A stretch of DNA of 64,000 bases from Hemileia vastatrix (GCA_030280995.1 JASXTE010000010.1:24987823-25051822), one strand, 5' to 3'; shown: positions 11,831 to 24,314, numbered from the stretch's first letter. Numbers and translations are program-made. Notes: generated from the sequence alone by a model not told the origin.

Positions 11831-11835
11831 GTTAT
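11831..11835. repeat. Target-site duplication of the solo LTR (GTTAT)
   Basis: GTTAT before TGTCAG at 11836 is repeated at 13337-13341 after the terminal CA. Removing the LTR and one copy restores the gag frame seen in E2'. Confidence 0.92.
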
Positions 11836-13336
11836 TGTCAGCCTGTATATCTCCAGGACTGAGTAAAAAGTAATTATAAGTTATGTTAAACACATGAACT
11901 ATACATGGGAATACTAAATAAGAGTACACAAATAGTATACATAAGTAAAATTATGATAATACACAAAAAATGCCATTATAACACCTTATATACACGCATA
12001 TATCCACCTTTTATAGGTCTTATGTACTTAATATTAAGTTGGAATATGTTAGGGTAATCTTAAGAACCTTAAGTATAAGGCTACATAATTTTTAAGTACA
12101 CTTAAAGCTGTTATATTCATTGTTTTATGCAAAAAACAAGAAATGCGCTTTATTTCACTTAAAAGTTGACTATATGCGCTATAAAATTGAGAATATCAAA
12201 ATTGCGCTTTGACAGATCAATTTGTCTCATTTAGGACTATTGATTTGGCTATTTAAATGCATAAAAATAACACTTTTCAAATTTGGTGTTTTTTATGCCA
12301 GAAATGGCTTCTGTGTACTGGCCACATACTGCCTGCTTTTTTCCCGTGTGAATAGCTTCATTTTTAGCAAAGTTAGCATTTTCACACTATAATTACCCCA
12401 CATTCTACGCCCACTGTGGGGAAACACACTAAAATAGGCGACAGGCGCTTATTTAGTGTCCTAGCTTAATTAATAATGCATTGACCTTATTTATATGCAC
12501 TAATTTCATTAATAACCTCATTCTTGGCATCTTATTTCATCAACACGCTTAAATTTGCCTAATTTTAGTCAAGTATTTACCCGTGAAAGCGCCTGCCAAG
12601 GACTGCATGTAGTTACCCCACATCTCACGCTCTTTTTTAAGTTTTTGGGTGGTTTCTCAGTCAATTTTGGTTATTTTTGGATGGGAATTTCACGTAGTAG
12701 AATGTCAGGATTAGCCTCTCCATTTCTACAGTAAATGCCCCTTATTATTAAGCTATTATTAACCTTAAAAAGTCTCCTTTAGTCTTTAATATTATTGTTT
12801 AATACGCATATACTCTCTTTTTGTCTTTTTCTTAAATTTTGATGGATTTCCCTTATTATTACAGGATTTTGGCGGTTGTTACTCTTCTAATTATGTCATG
12901 GGTTACTGGGAATGTTGATGGGCATGTCTATTAGTTGTTTAGAGGCGTCATTAACTGTGTATTGGGTGGTACATCAAGGGAATCATTGGGGAACTCAGTG
13001 TGTATAAAAGAAGGAGGTTTTTGGGTTGTGTTTCTACATTCTTTATCATTACAATTCAACAAATATAACCAAACCAATTACAATACATATCAATTAGTAC
13101 ATTTATAAGACTTTTGAATAGTATCTGAATTTATATAATCTATTTTTCTACCAACTATAAAGATTGTAAGCCATATATAAGAATAGTGAGAATTATATTA
13201 CTGAGACCTTTATATTTGATTATATTTTACAACTTAGTGGATTAAATCTACAGTATTCATATAGGACCATTAAACTCTTCTAGACAACTGACTATTCAAG
13301 CTAGTTCACGTCCTTGTACTTGACCTTAGCCTGACA
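11836..13336 (+). repeat. Solo family 1 LTR (1501 bp) inside E2 gag
   Basis: TGTCAGCCTG...AGCCTGACA, 1501 bp, flanked by GTTAT on both sides, with no internal sequence. It is the footprint of a family 1 insertion that lost its body by LTR-LTR recombination. A TATA box is at 13003-13010. It differs more from E1's LTRs than those do from each other (for example around 12541-12620). Confidence 0.95.
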
Positions 13337-13341
13337 GTTAT

Positions 13342-16300
13342 CAAGCATTAAAAAGTGAAGCACAGAGAGTCTCTGATGAATTGTCTCATTACAAAGCAAC
13401 CCATGAAAAGAAAATTGCTTTATGGCAAAATATAAAAAATGATTTGTCTAAACTAAAAGATACTGTATCTGCCTGTTGCCAGGAGGTAGAGATAGATAAG
13501 ATAAATCTGAAAAGATTGAGTGACCATTTGTCATCTTTTCAACATAAAAATCAATTATCTTTTGCAACTATCAATGAAAGTTTATCTAGTCTTCCAAGAA
13601 TGAAAACAAGACTAACAACCATTGAAGAAAAATTGAACTCATTGTTAAATGACCAAAAATATTCTGACATTTCTGTGAAGGAACATATAGTGCAGGATGC
13701 TCAACCAGTACCTGTGGCTAGTTCATCTAAAATAAAAATTGATCCAGAAATACCTGTTTATAACACTGAGTTTCCATCAAAAACTGATGATGCACCAGGA
13801 ACTGCAACAGAAGGATTAAACAATGAGATTTCAGCACAATTAGAGAAATTACAGCTGCTTCTTACTCAGAAACAAGCTAGTACTAAGGAGACTCCTTCAA
13901 ATCAAAAGAATTGGCCAAAACTTGACCAGTACCCAACATTTGATGGTGATTCTTCTTCTGATTGGCAACAATTTATTTTCAGAATTGATAATTTAAAAAA
14001 TTCTTACAAACTCCCAGATGAGGAAATTGTGTCCAAGTTAATTTCTTTGTTCACTAATGTTGCCCTGATGTGGTATGAATCTGTTCTCCTGGATGGGAAT
14101 GACTACTCATGGGAGGAATGGAAGAAATTAATTAAAGCACAATTTGGTGGCTCCAAGTTCAGAATGGCTCAACAAAGGCAGTATGAGGAAACTAGATATA
14201 GCTCTTCTACTGATAAAACTATTGAGTTTTTAATGAAACTTGTAAAAATCTTAAGGGCAATGGACCCAAATATGGAGTTTGATTTATGGAAGGACAGGAT
14301 CCTCTATAAATTACCAATGTCTCTGAGAGACTTGATTGTGGCTAGGACTGAGTTCTCCAATGAACCCTCTTCTTTCATTAATACTTGCAATGAGATACTT
14401 CTAAACAATAAGTATGATGCAAGAAGATTCATTCCTAGGACCCCTTTGGAGAAACCCTCCACTTACCAACAAAAACCTCTGGAAAAGGTTGGTAAACCTT
14501 CTGCCCCTGTTGCACCAAAGAAGTATGCAACAAACACTTGCTTCAAGTGCAACAAGCCTTGGAAGAAAGGCCATGTTTGTGACAAGAAGATAAATCTTGT
14601 AGAACAAACAGAGGAGCATGCTGATGACACAGTGGCACTGGATGATACATCAAGTGATTGTGCCAGCAATATTTCATATGAATCTCAACAAGAAATCTTG
14701 ATGCTGGAAGAAGATATTCATTATTTAAATACTATTGATATCGATAATAATGCTTTGTCTACAGTTGAGGATGCTGAGATCATAAAGAACGTTGAGGATA
14801 ACTCAATTGTTATTGCCCCTCTTAAGGCACCAGTCTTGATCAATGGAACCAGCATTGAAGTTGTTCTGGATTCTGGAGCTGGAGGAAGTGTAGTATCTGA
14901 AAGAGAACTTGCTTCAGTAGATCAAGACTATAAATCTAAACTGTTGCCTATCATTTCTGAAAATTGGAGAGGGTATGGCTCTGTTTTGTCCCCCATTGGT
15001 AAATACAAAGCCACAGTGTTTTTTAAATATAACCATGGTTTTGTAAGAGCTATTTGTGATTTTGTTGTCATGAAAAATGATAACTTGAGCAATTGGTTTA
15101 TTGTAGGAAATGATATTTTAACCAAGTATGGCATAAAATTGGATCCTTCAAACCAATGTTTCACAATGGGGATGAATGGGAGGAGAAAATTTAAAATTTC
15201 CTCCCCTAAAAAATTATTAAAACCAGAATTGAAGACATGTAATTCTGTGGTTCAATATAAAGGAAGATCTACAAAGGAAATGCATGCCCTTATGTCTGAA
15301 ATTGACAATGCTTCTTTTGGAGAACAACTTTCTGGTGAGGATAAAGATTCCATCATTAACTTGATAAAATCTTTTCCTATGGCCTTTGCTCATGGGTCAC
15401 ATGAACTGGGATTAGTTAAAGAGGAAATGAAACTTTCATTGTCTTGCCCATTAACTGATATACCACCTAGTTTAAAGAAGAAGCCTTATCCTACTTCTCC
15501 CACAAAAAAAAAAGATATTGAAGATAATATCTCTACCCTTTTAAAAATGAATATTATTGGAAAGGTAGTTGAAAAACCTAAATATTGTGTTATCTCACCT
15601 GTCCTAATTTCTTATGAGAAAGATAAAGCCAGGTTATGTGGTGATTATAGAGCACTAAATACTTATACTGTTGATGATATCTATCCTTTACCTAGAATCA
15701 GCTCTATACATGCTACTTTACAGGGTGCTAAATATATCAGCTGTTTGGATGGTAATAAGGGATATCACCAGGTACCTGTTGAGAAAAATTCTCAGAACTT
15801 TCTGATGATTGCCACTCATATGGGTATTTATAAGTATATTAGGATGCCATTTGGCCCTAAAAATGCCCCTTCAGTTTTCCAAAAAGTAATGGATAACACA
15901 TTCCATCAAGAGATAATTGAAGGTTGGCTGATGTTTTATATTGATGATATCATTATATTCTCAGAAACATTTGAGGACCATCTCAAACACCTGTGTAAAG
16001 TATTCCAGAAAATGGATGAAATAAATATGACACTTGCTTTGAAGAAATGTAAATTTGGTTTCCATTCTTTAAAAGCTCTTGGTCATGTTGTTTCAGGCTT
16101 ACAGATATGTGTTGACCAGAACAAAGTGGCAGCCATACAACAGGTGAAAGCTCCTACAACAGTGAGAGAGCTCCAAAGTTTTTTGGGAATGTGTGGATAC
16201 TATAGACAGTATATTAAAAATTACCAAGTCATAGCTTTACCCCTTACCCAATTAACTAGAAAGGATGTTGCTTTTGTCTGGAATATTGAAAGACAAAGAG

Positions 16301-16620
16301 CCTTTGACACTATGAAACACTGTTTGATGTCAGCACCAATTCTTGCTTTACCTGACTTTGATCAACCATTTGTTTTGTACACTGATGCCAGTTTCATTGG
16401 TCTTGGTGCTGCCCTCCATCAAAAACAAGTGATAAATGATAAAGTTTCAGAAGTAGTAATTTTTTATATTTCAAGAACCTTGAGAAATAGTGAATTGAAA
16501 TATGGTGTTACTCAATTAGAGTGTTTAGCTGTAGTATGGGCTCTAGAAAAGCTTCATTATTACCTAGATGACCAGAAATTTGAACTTGTCACTGACTGCA
16601 GTGCATTTAATCCCTTTTAA
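13342..16620 (+). pseudogene. pol: E2 Gag C-part, protease, RT and RNase H, up to a frameshift
   Basis: Resumes gag after the solo LTR (first in-frame residues QALKSE). Order: coiled-coil region; capsid-like KNWPKLDQYPTFDGD near 13906; zinc knuckle near 14540 (CFKC...GHVC); acidic linker; aspartic protease with DSGAGG near 14872; RT with LCGDYRALN, FGPKNAPSVFQ and an intact YIDD near 15940; RNase H with TDAS near 16380. One continuous Gag-Pol frame with no gag/pol shift. A 1-nt deletion near 16605, relative to E5, moves the frame and creates the stop at 16618-16620. Non-functional because of this and the split gag. Confidence 0.92.
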
Positions 16621-18404
16621 ACTTGAAAACACCTAATAGACATATGTTCAGATGGCAGCTGGCTGTTCAAGAGTACAGAGGGAGAATGACAATTATTAAT
16701 AGGGCTGGTATTGTTCACTCAAATGTGGATATGTTATCAAGGTTACCTTTACCAAATGATGACTCTAATCCTGCTTATGATCCTGAGGATGAAATTATTC
16801 ATATTCATGGGATATATGTGGTTGATATGGAATAAGAGCTATTACAGCTTATTCTGGAATCATATGATAAGGACACTGACTTGAAAAAGTTATGCACCAT
16901 ATTAAATGATCCAAAGAATGCTTCAATACAAGCATTAATTAAAACCCTTCCACCAAAGTACCAAAAAGGTTTGGAAAAAGGAAAATTTTCAATTGATGAA
17001 GGATATCTATATTATAGAAGAAAGTTGAGTAATGTTATTGTTATTCCTCCTTCTATGAAAGAAATCATCTTGAAAATTTGTCATGATGACATATTAGCTG
17101 GACATTTTGATCTTGACAAAACAATGATCAGAATTAAGAACACTGCTTGGTGGGCTAATATGTCTGAGGACACAAAATTATATGTTGAATCTTGTGATTC
17201 ATGCCAAAAATCAAAAAGATTAACTGGTAAAAGAGCAGGATTAATGCAACATATTGAACCTCCTCATGCTCCAAGGCAAATAATAAACATGGATTTTGTA
17301 ACAGGATTACCTATTGCTGGTAAAGACAGTTATAACTCTTGTTGGGTTATTGTGGACAGATTCACAAAAATGTGTAAATTTATCCCTACCCACAAGGATG
17401 TTTCCACTAAAGAATTAGCTTTCTTATGGTGGTCTCATATGTTTAATACTGCTGGTTTTCCTAAAGCCATAATCTCTGACAGAGACCCTAAATTTACTTC
17501 TGAATTTTGGATGTCTCTGATGGATGTTTGTGGTTGTGATCTGAAACTTTCTACTGCCCATCACCCTCAGACTGATGGTTTAGCTGAAAGAATGATTCAG
17601 ACTTTAGAGGACATGATAAGAAGATATTGTGCCTTTGGCCTTGAGTATAAAGATAATTACAGATTCACTCATGATTGGGTTACCTTACTTCCTGGGTTAG
17701 AATTTGCTTATAATAGCACTGTTCATTCTGTTACTCAAAGAAAGCCTTTTGAGCTCTGGCTTAAATATATTCCTAATACTCCTGCCCAAATTCTCAATAA
17801 CAAAATACCTAAATTGGATATACATCCTGGTGTAAAATCTTTTCTTCAAATGCAACAACTATGTAGAAATCATGCTCAAAAATGTATTGAAAAATCATTT
17901 GAATATGAGAAGAAAAGATGGGACAAATCCCATAAAGAATACACTTTTAAAAAGGGTGATGAAGTGTTGATTTCTACAGTCCACTTCAACTTACAAGGTA
18001 AGAACAAATTAAAAGATCCATTTGTTGGTCCTTTTGTTGTCAGAAGAATGATTGGAGATAATGCAGTTGAAGTTATTCTGTATTCCCCATATGACAGAAA
18101 ACATCCTGTTTTTCCAATATCTCTTTTGAAACCTTACACATCCAATAGTGATTTATTTCCAAAAAGGAGGGGTAGACCAAAGAAAACCCCAAATGAAATC
18201 ACTGAGACAGAAGAAATTGAAAAAATTTTAAATGACAGAATAGTCACTGCTGAGAAAGGTACAGAATACTTATTGAGATACAAGAATAAATCATCTGAAT
18301 ATGATTCTTGGATACCTGGGAAGGAGATATCTAATCTTCCTACTCTACTAAAAAAGTATAAAAAGAAAAATCATAGCATTTTTTTTATTGTTTTTTTAGA
18401 GTGA
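16621..18404 (+). pseudogene. pol: E2 RNase H end, integrase and chromodomain
   Basis: Continues pol in the shifted frame (KTPNRHMFRWQ). A nonsense TAA at 16833-16835 stands where E5 reads Glu; the frame then stays open to 18404. Integrase zinc-binding residues are intact (CHDDILAGHF...CDSCQKSK), as are the D,D,E catalytic residues (NMDFVTGLP, SDRDPKF, GLAERMIQ). A basic stretch (KRRGRPKK) and a chromodomain-like end (EIEKILNDR...SWIPGKEIS) follow. One A lost near 18370 lets the C-terminus run about 12 residues into the U-rich 3' tract. The chromodomain suggests targeting to marked chromatin, as known for chromoviruses. Confidence 0.92.
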
Positions 18405-18409
18405 GGGAG
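18376..18409 (+). promoter_or_regulatory. E2 U-box and polypurine tract
   Basis: A T-run (with one ATTG break) followed by AGAGTGAGGGAG directly before the 3' LTR TGTCAG at 18410. E3 has an identical layout just before 37023. Confidence 0.7.
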
Positions 18410-19231
18410 TGTCAGCCAGGCTAATAGACTTACCCAGTGAAATAATTAATTAATTACTGGCTGAAGCCGCACATTATCATTTTTAATTATTATTTAATTA
18501 TAATTTAGTTACATTAAAATTAGTTATAATAAATTAACTAATTACAGAATGTTAAAATTAAAAAATTAAATAAATAAATAATTAAAATTAAAAATATAAT
18601 TTTGTCCCTTATATTTTTCTCTAACACCGTGCTCATTTGACAGGTTGGGAAAAAAAATAAAATTTTATATTAAAAAATAAATATAAAGATAAAATAAGAT
18701 TTAAATATTCAAATAATATTAAATATATACAAAAAAATCAAATTTCTTATTTAGGATTGACTTTTACAGTACATATTAAATATATTGATGTATTTCTGAC
18801 ATATTCTGTAAATACATCTTTTTGACGACTTCTTTTTAGAATAACTTTATTATTTGAAATACTCTTTCTGGAATGTTCTTTTCTCTCTCTTCCTACTGTT
18901 TTTAGAATTTGATTGCCGTGCTTTGTCTCTCCTTTGCCTATAAAAGGCCTCTCTTTTTGTTGTCTTTTATTCATTCTTTTTACCAACTCATTTATTACTA
19001 CAACTACACAGTTAAAACTTATTTATTATATTTTATATCCTTAGTAGTTACACCATACGTAATTCTAATTCTATAACTTATATAAATTATTAAAATCTAC
19101 CTCTTATTTTGAGTAAAATAAATCATACTTGATTGAGAAAATACGTACCTAATTATTGAGAGTCAAATAAATCCTTAAAATCTTCACATAACACTGTACC
19201 AAAGCTTCTAGACCAAGAGTGAACCTTGACA
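18410..19231 (+). repeat. 3' LTR of E2 (822 bp)
   Basis: Same length as the 5' LTR, with scattered single-base differences and compensating 1-2 nt indels in A-runs and a CT-run. Ends CTTGACA at 19231, followed by TSD CTTTT at 19232-19236. Confidence 0.95.
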
Positions 19232-19236
19232 CTTTT

Positions 19237-19750
19237 TGTCTTTTTCTTTAATTTTGATGGATTTCCCTAATTATTACAGGAATTTGGCGGTTGTTACTTG
19301 TCTAATTATGTCATGGATCACTAGTGATGTTGATGGGCAGGTCTATTAGTGGATTTGAGGTGTCTTTAACTGTGTATTGGATGGTATATCAAAGGATTTA
19401 TTGGGGAACTCAGTGTGTATAAAAGGAGGAGGTTTTTGGGTCTTGTTTCTACATTCTTTATCATTACAATTTACACCATATAACCAAACCAATTACAATA
19501 CACTTCAATTAGTACTTTTATAAGACTTTTGAGTAGTATTTGAATTACTTTAATCTATTTTTCTACCAACTAAAAAGATTGTAAGCCACATATAAAAATA
19601 GTGAGAATTATATTACTGAGGCCTTTATTCTGAATTATATTTTATTATTTGTTGGATTTATACTACAGTATTCATATAGGACCATTTAAATCTTCTAGAC
19701 AAAGACTTTTCAAGCTATTTCACGTCCTTGTACTTGATCTTAGCCTGACA
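19237..19750 (+). repeat. 3' LTR of E1, right part
   Basis: Resumes the E1 LTR at TGTCTTTTTC and ends AGCCTGACA at 19750. It matches 774-1287 of the 5' LTR almost base for base, including a TATAAAAGG box near 19420. Confidence 0.95.
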
Positions 19751-20478
19751 GTTACCCCACATCTCACACTCCTATTTGAGTTTCTGGGTGGTTTCTCAGC
19801 CAAGATTGGTCATTTTTGAATGGGAATTTCACGTAGTATAATGTCTGGATTAGCCCCATCATTTCTACAGTGAATCCCCCTTATTATTAAACTATTATTA
19901 ACCTTAAAATTCCCTCTTTTGTCTTTTATATTGTTGTTTAATACACATATACTCTCTTTTTATCTTATTCTCTAATTTTGATAAATTTTCCTTATTATTA
20001 CAGGATTTTGACAGTTGTTACTCTTCTAATTATGTTATGGGCTACTGGGGATGTTGATGGACATGTCTATTTGCTTGCTAGAGGCGTCATTAACTGTGTA
20101 TTGGAGTGGTATATCAAGGGATTCTATGGGGAACTCAGTGTGTATAAAAGGAGGAGGTTTTTGGGTCTTGTTTCTACATTCTTTATCATTACAATTTAAA
20201 TCATATAACCAAACCAAACCAATTACAAAACATATCAATTAGCACTTATAGAGTCTTTTGAATAGTATTTGAATAATTAAAATCTATTTTTCTACCAACT
20301 AAAAGATTGTAAGCCATATATAAAATTAGTGGGAATTATATTACTGAGACCTTTAATTTGGATTATATTTTACTAGTTGTTGGATTTATACTACAGTATT
20401 CATATAGGACCATTTAAATCTTCTAGACATAGACTTTTCAAGCTAGTTCACGTCCTTGTACTTGATCTTAGCCTGACA
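19751..20478 (+). repeat. Older family 1 LTR, right part, host of E1
   Basis: Directly after E1's terminal CA the sequence GTTACCCCACATCTC continues as a family 1 LTR (equivalent to 564-1287) and ends GCCTGACA at 20478. It is more diverged from E1's LTRs than they are from each other. E1 inserted into it; the first five bases (GTTAC) should be E1's TSD, the left copy being outside the window. Confidence 0.88.
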
Positions 20479-21126
20479 TAATGCATTTGTAATTAAGCTA
20501 GGACACTAAATAAGCGCCTCTCACCTATTTTAGTGTGTTTACCCACATTGGGTGTAGAATGCGGGGTAACATAAGTGTGAAAAAGCTAACTTTGCTAAAA
20601 ATGAAGCTATTCACATAGGAAAAATGCAGGCAGTAAGTGGCCAGTACACAGAAGCCATTTCTGGCATAAAAAACACCAAATTTGAGAATTGTTATTTTTA
20701 TGAGTTTGAGTAGCCAAATCAATAGTCCTAACTAAAAAAAATTGATCTGTCAAAGCCCATTTTTAATATTATTAAATATATAGTGCATATAATCAACTTT
20801 TAAGTGATTTAAAGCACATTTCTTGTTTTTTGCATAAAACAATGAAAACAACAGCTTTAAGTGTACTTAAAAATTATGTAGCCTTATATTTAAGGTTCTT
20901 AAAATTACCCTAACATATCACAAATTAATATTAAGTACATAAGACTTATAAAAGGTGGATATATGCGTGTATATAAGGTGTTATAATTTCATATTTTGTA
21001 TATTATCATAATTTTACTTATGTATACTATTTGTGTACTCTAATTTATTGCTCCCATGTATAGTCCATGTGTTTAACACAACTTATAAGTACTTTTTACT
21101 CAGTCCTGGGGATATACAGGCAGACA
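20479..21126 (-). repeat. Minus-strand family 1 LTR fragment, outermost layer
   Basis: Reverse complement of the first ~648 bp of a family 1 LTR, ending at 21126 in CAGACA (the reverse of TGTCTG, a variant of TGTCAG). It begins exactly where the plus-strand LTR ends, so that LTR, or the element it belonged to, inserted here; TAATG (20479-20483) is the likely right TSD. Clearly diverged, hence old. Confidence 0.85.
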
Positions 21127-21506
21127 CTTAAGGCCTTTGCTCTCCATGATCCATTGAATGATTTTGAGAAGAATCTGAGAAAATAATTCCTTGATGACCA
21201 CTGGAAGATATATCAAATTATCAAGCACACTTTCCTGAACTCCATTCCTGTTTCTTCTTCTTCTTCTTCTCACAGTTTACTTTCTTACCCAGTTCCTGAC
21301 CACTATAACTCATATACTTTCTCCAGCCGCTTGCACTACAAAAAACACAGTTTTTCCTCAAATTCAAACAAGAAACAAAAACGCCAACACCATCCGGACC
21401 AACCACCAGAGACATCTTTATCCCATCATTAAATAAAAGAATTTTAAAAAAATTTCCTAATTAGAAAAAATATTAACAGCTAACAGATATATATATATAT
21501 AATTTG
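21127..21506. other. Unassigned sequence between LTR fragment and hexamer array
   Basis: About 380 bp with no coding signal that I trust. It includes a short TTC repeat near 21255, an A-rich stretch and an (AT) run near 21487-21500. It may be the rest of element X or host intergenic DNA. Confidence 0.5.
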
Positions 21507-23160
21507 TTTTATTTTTATTTTTATTTTTATTTTTATTTTTATTTTTATTTTTATTTTTATTTTTATTTTTATTTTTATTTTTATTTTTATTTTTATTTTT
21601 ATTTTTATTTTTATTTTTATTTTTATTTTTATTTTTATTTTTATTTTTATTTTTATTTTTATTTTTATTTTTATTTTTATTTTTATTTTTATTTTTATTT
21701 TTATTTTTATTTTTATTTTTATTTTTATTTTTATTTTTATTTTTATTTTTATTTTTATTTTTATTTTTATTTTTATTTTTATTTTTATTTTTATTTTTAT
21801 TTTTATTTTTATTTTTATTTTTATTTTTATTTTTATTTTTATTTTTATTTTTATTTTTATTTTTATTTTTATTTTTATTTTTATTTTTATTTTTATTTTT
21901 ATTTTTATTTTTATTTTTATTTTTATTTTTATTTTTATTTTTATTTTTATTTTTATTTTTATTTTTATTTTTATTTTTATTTTTATTTTTATTTTTATTT
22001 TTATTTTTATTTTTATTTTTATTTTTATTTTTATTTTTATTTTTATTTTTATTTTTATTTTTATTTTTATTTTTATTTTTATTTTTATTTTTATTTTTAT
22101 TTTTATTTTTATTTTTATTTTTATTTTTATTTTTATTTTTATTTTTATTTTTATTTTTATTTTTATTTTTATTTTTATTTTTATTTTTATTTTTATTTTT
22201 ATTTTTATTTTTATTTTTATTTTTATTTTTATTTTTATTTTTATTTTTATTTTTATTTTTATTTTTATTTTTATTTTTATTTTTATTTTTATTTTTATTT
22301 TTATTTTTATTTTTATTTTTATTTTTATTTTTATTTTTATTTTTATTTTTATTTTTATTTTTATTTTTATTTTTATTTTTATTTTTATTTTTATTTTTAT
22401 TTTTATTTTTATTTTTATTTTTATTTTTATTTTTATTTTTATTTTTATTTTTATTTTTATTTTTATTTTTATTTTTATTTTTATTTTTATTTTTATTTTT
22501 ATTTTTATTTTTATTTTTATTTTTATTTTTATTTTTATTTTTATTTTTATTTTTATTTTTATTTTTATTTTTATTTTTATTTTTATTTTTATTTTTATTT
22601 TTATTTTTATTTTTATTTTTATTTTTATTTTTATTTTTATTTTTATTTTTATTTTTATTTTTATTTTTATTTTTATTTTTATTTTTATTTTTATTTTTAT
22701 TTTTATTTTTATTTTTATTTTTATTTTTATTTTTATTTTTATTTTTATTTTTATTTTTATTTTTATTTTTATTTTTATTTTTATTTTTATTTTTATTTTT
22801 ATTTTTATTTTTATTTTTATTTTTATTTTTATTTTTATTTTTATTTTTATTTTTATTTTTATTTTTATTTTTATTTTTATTTTTATTTTTATTTTTATTT
22901 TTATTTTTATTTTTATTTTTATTTTTATTTTTATTTTTATTTTTATTTTTATTTTTATTTTTATTTTTATTTTTATTTTTATTTTTATTTTTATTTTTAT
23001 TTTTATTTTTATTTTTATTTTTATTTTTATTTTTATTTTTATTTTTATTTTTATTTTTATTTTTATTTTTATTTTTATTTTTATTTTTATTTTTATTTTT
23101 ATTTTTATTTTTATTTTTATTTTTATTTTTATTTTTATTTTTATTTTTATTTTTATTTTT
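21507..23160. repeat. Perfect hexanucleotide array (ATTTTT), 275 units
   Basis: From 21511 to 23160 the sequence is an uninterrupted ATTTTT repeat, 1650 bp or 275 units, preceded by four T. I see no variant unit. It makes a 564-codon open frame of alternating Phe-Tyr that is a repeat artefact, not a gene. It separates the family 1 nest from the 3' region of X. Confidence 0.98.
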
Positions 23161-24314
23161 CTCTACTAAACTACAAACATACTAAAAAAAGAATTTGAAA
23201 ATGAAATTAAAACAAAATAAATAAAATAATATGAACTAAATAATTAGTGCAAATGGTATCCCCCAGCCAATTGATGAGCTGTTCCCCTGATACCTTACCC
23301 ACATCCAAGTGCACCTAGATGTGGATACACAATTAAATATTTTAAATGATTTAAGATAAAAAAATTAGAGATTGAAGAAGATAATAATAAAAAACTGAAA
23401 CACAGAAATAAATGAATTAAATAAAAAAGAAAAAAAGAAAAAAGCATTGCCCGTCCAATTGATGAGCCTTTTCCAACCAATTCTTTCCCACATCCAGGTG
23501 ACCCTAATGTGGAAACACCATAATTTTTGTGATTTTTCCCTCTTTACATCCTAATAACCCCCATAGAAAATTAAAATAAAAAAAGAGAAAAAAGAAAATA
23601 ATCTAAAACTAATATCTAACACAACCATAAACATGAAAATCAGAAAAAAAAAGAAAAAGAAAAAGTCCAATCCAAAGAAATGATCACTGGGTGGGCTCCC
23701 TCCAATAAGTAAAAATGATCGGAGACCACCAATGATCTGCTTCCACTCCAAGGAAACAAAGAAGCCAGTCCAAAGCCAGTTTAAAGTCATAGTGGACTAA
23801 AGCCTGAATAACAAAAACCAGAACTAGGATTCAAATAGGACAAACAAAATACTTGAAACAGAAATTATGGGGTAACTGTTCTACAGAGCATCCAGCTCAT
23901 CAGTTACCCCCACACTTGCCAAAATAAAATCCAGAAGCCCCCCTGGGTACCTTCTAACAAAAACACAACATCCAACACAAAAAAAAAAAACCAAAAACCA
24001 ATAATTGTGAAGATTCCAGCAATTGAAGACCAAAAGAATTTCCAGTTTAAAGTCATAGAGGACTAAAACCTGTGAAGAAAAACAAATACTAGGGTTAAAC
24101 CAAATTAAGAGAAGGGGTTGGAAACAGACAATCTGGGGTAACTGTTGATAGAGCAGCCAGCCCATCAGTCACCCCCACACTTGCCTAGGCAAAATATAGA
24201 AGCCCCACCCGTGGGTACCTTCTAACAAAAGCTTCCAACAAAATAGATGCACAGCCTCACCCAAAAAAAAATCCAAAATTAAAGAATGGTTTATAGTTTA
24301 TCCTCATTGTGGAG
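23161..24314 (-). other. 3' region of element X with duplicated segments
   Basis: Non-coding, A-rich on the plus strand, downstream of the X integrase stop. It holds an imperfect tandem duplication of about 264 bp (about 23775-24035 and 24040-24300), recognisable by GTTTAAAGTCATAG, GGGGTAACTGTT and GGGTACCTTCTAACAAAA in each half. A second, shorter related pair (CCAATTGATGAGC...CCCACATCCA...ATGTGGA) lies near 23268 and 23457. It may be the 3' UTR and part of an LTR of X; I could not find LTR ends. Confidence 0.6.

Larger units (their letters stand above)
10849..11835 (+). pseudogene. gag: E2 Gag N-terminal part (5' piece, cut by a solo LTR)
   Basis: ATG 10849 opens an acidic start (MTDQSGFAAREEELDLIDYD). 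A Ser/Arg/Gly-rich stretch overlaps the spliced ORF, and from about 11580 comes a Gag-like region (NPLLLIATSMINP). The frame is open through both candidate introns. At 11836 a solo LTR breaks it; Gag resumes at 13342 after the duplicated GTTAT. Codons after 11835 belong to the LTR. E2' has the uninterrupted equivalent, which confirms the join. Confidence 0.88.
8880..19231 (+). mobile_element. E2, family 2 LTR retrotransposon nested in E1's 3' LTR
   Basis: Complete element with two 822-bp LTRs (8880-9701 and 18410-19231) that differ at only about ten places, so a fairly recent insertion. Order inside: PBS region, long leader with a repeated motif array, gag, pol and purine tract. A solo family 1 LTR interrupts gag, and a 1-nt deletion and a nonsense codon break pol. 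The TSD is CTTTT. Confidence 0.95.

Noticed and set aside
19978..20242. Short ORFs in the LTR at 19978-20242
   Set aside because: They lie within an LTR remnant around its TATA region and are not kept open in the other LTR copies.
21507..23160. Telomere
   Set aside because: ATTTTT is not a known telomere unit of the likely host group, lacks G-clusters, and lies inside retroelement sequence on both sides.
21504..23198. 564-codon ORF of alternating Phe-Tyr
   Set aside because: It is the translation of the perfect ATTTTT array; any frame of this repeat is open. There is no start context or non-repeat domain.
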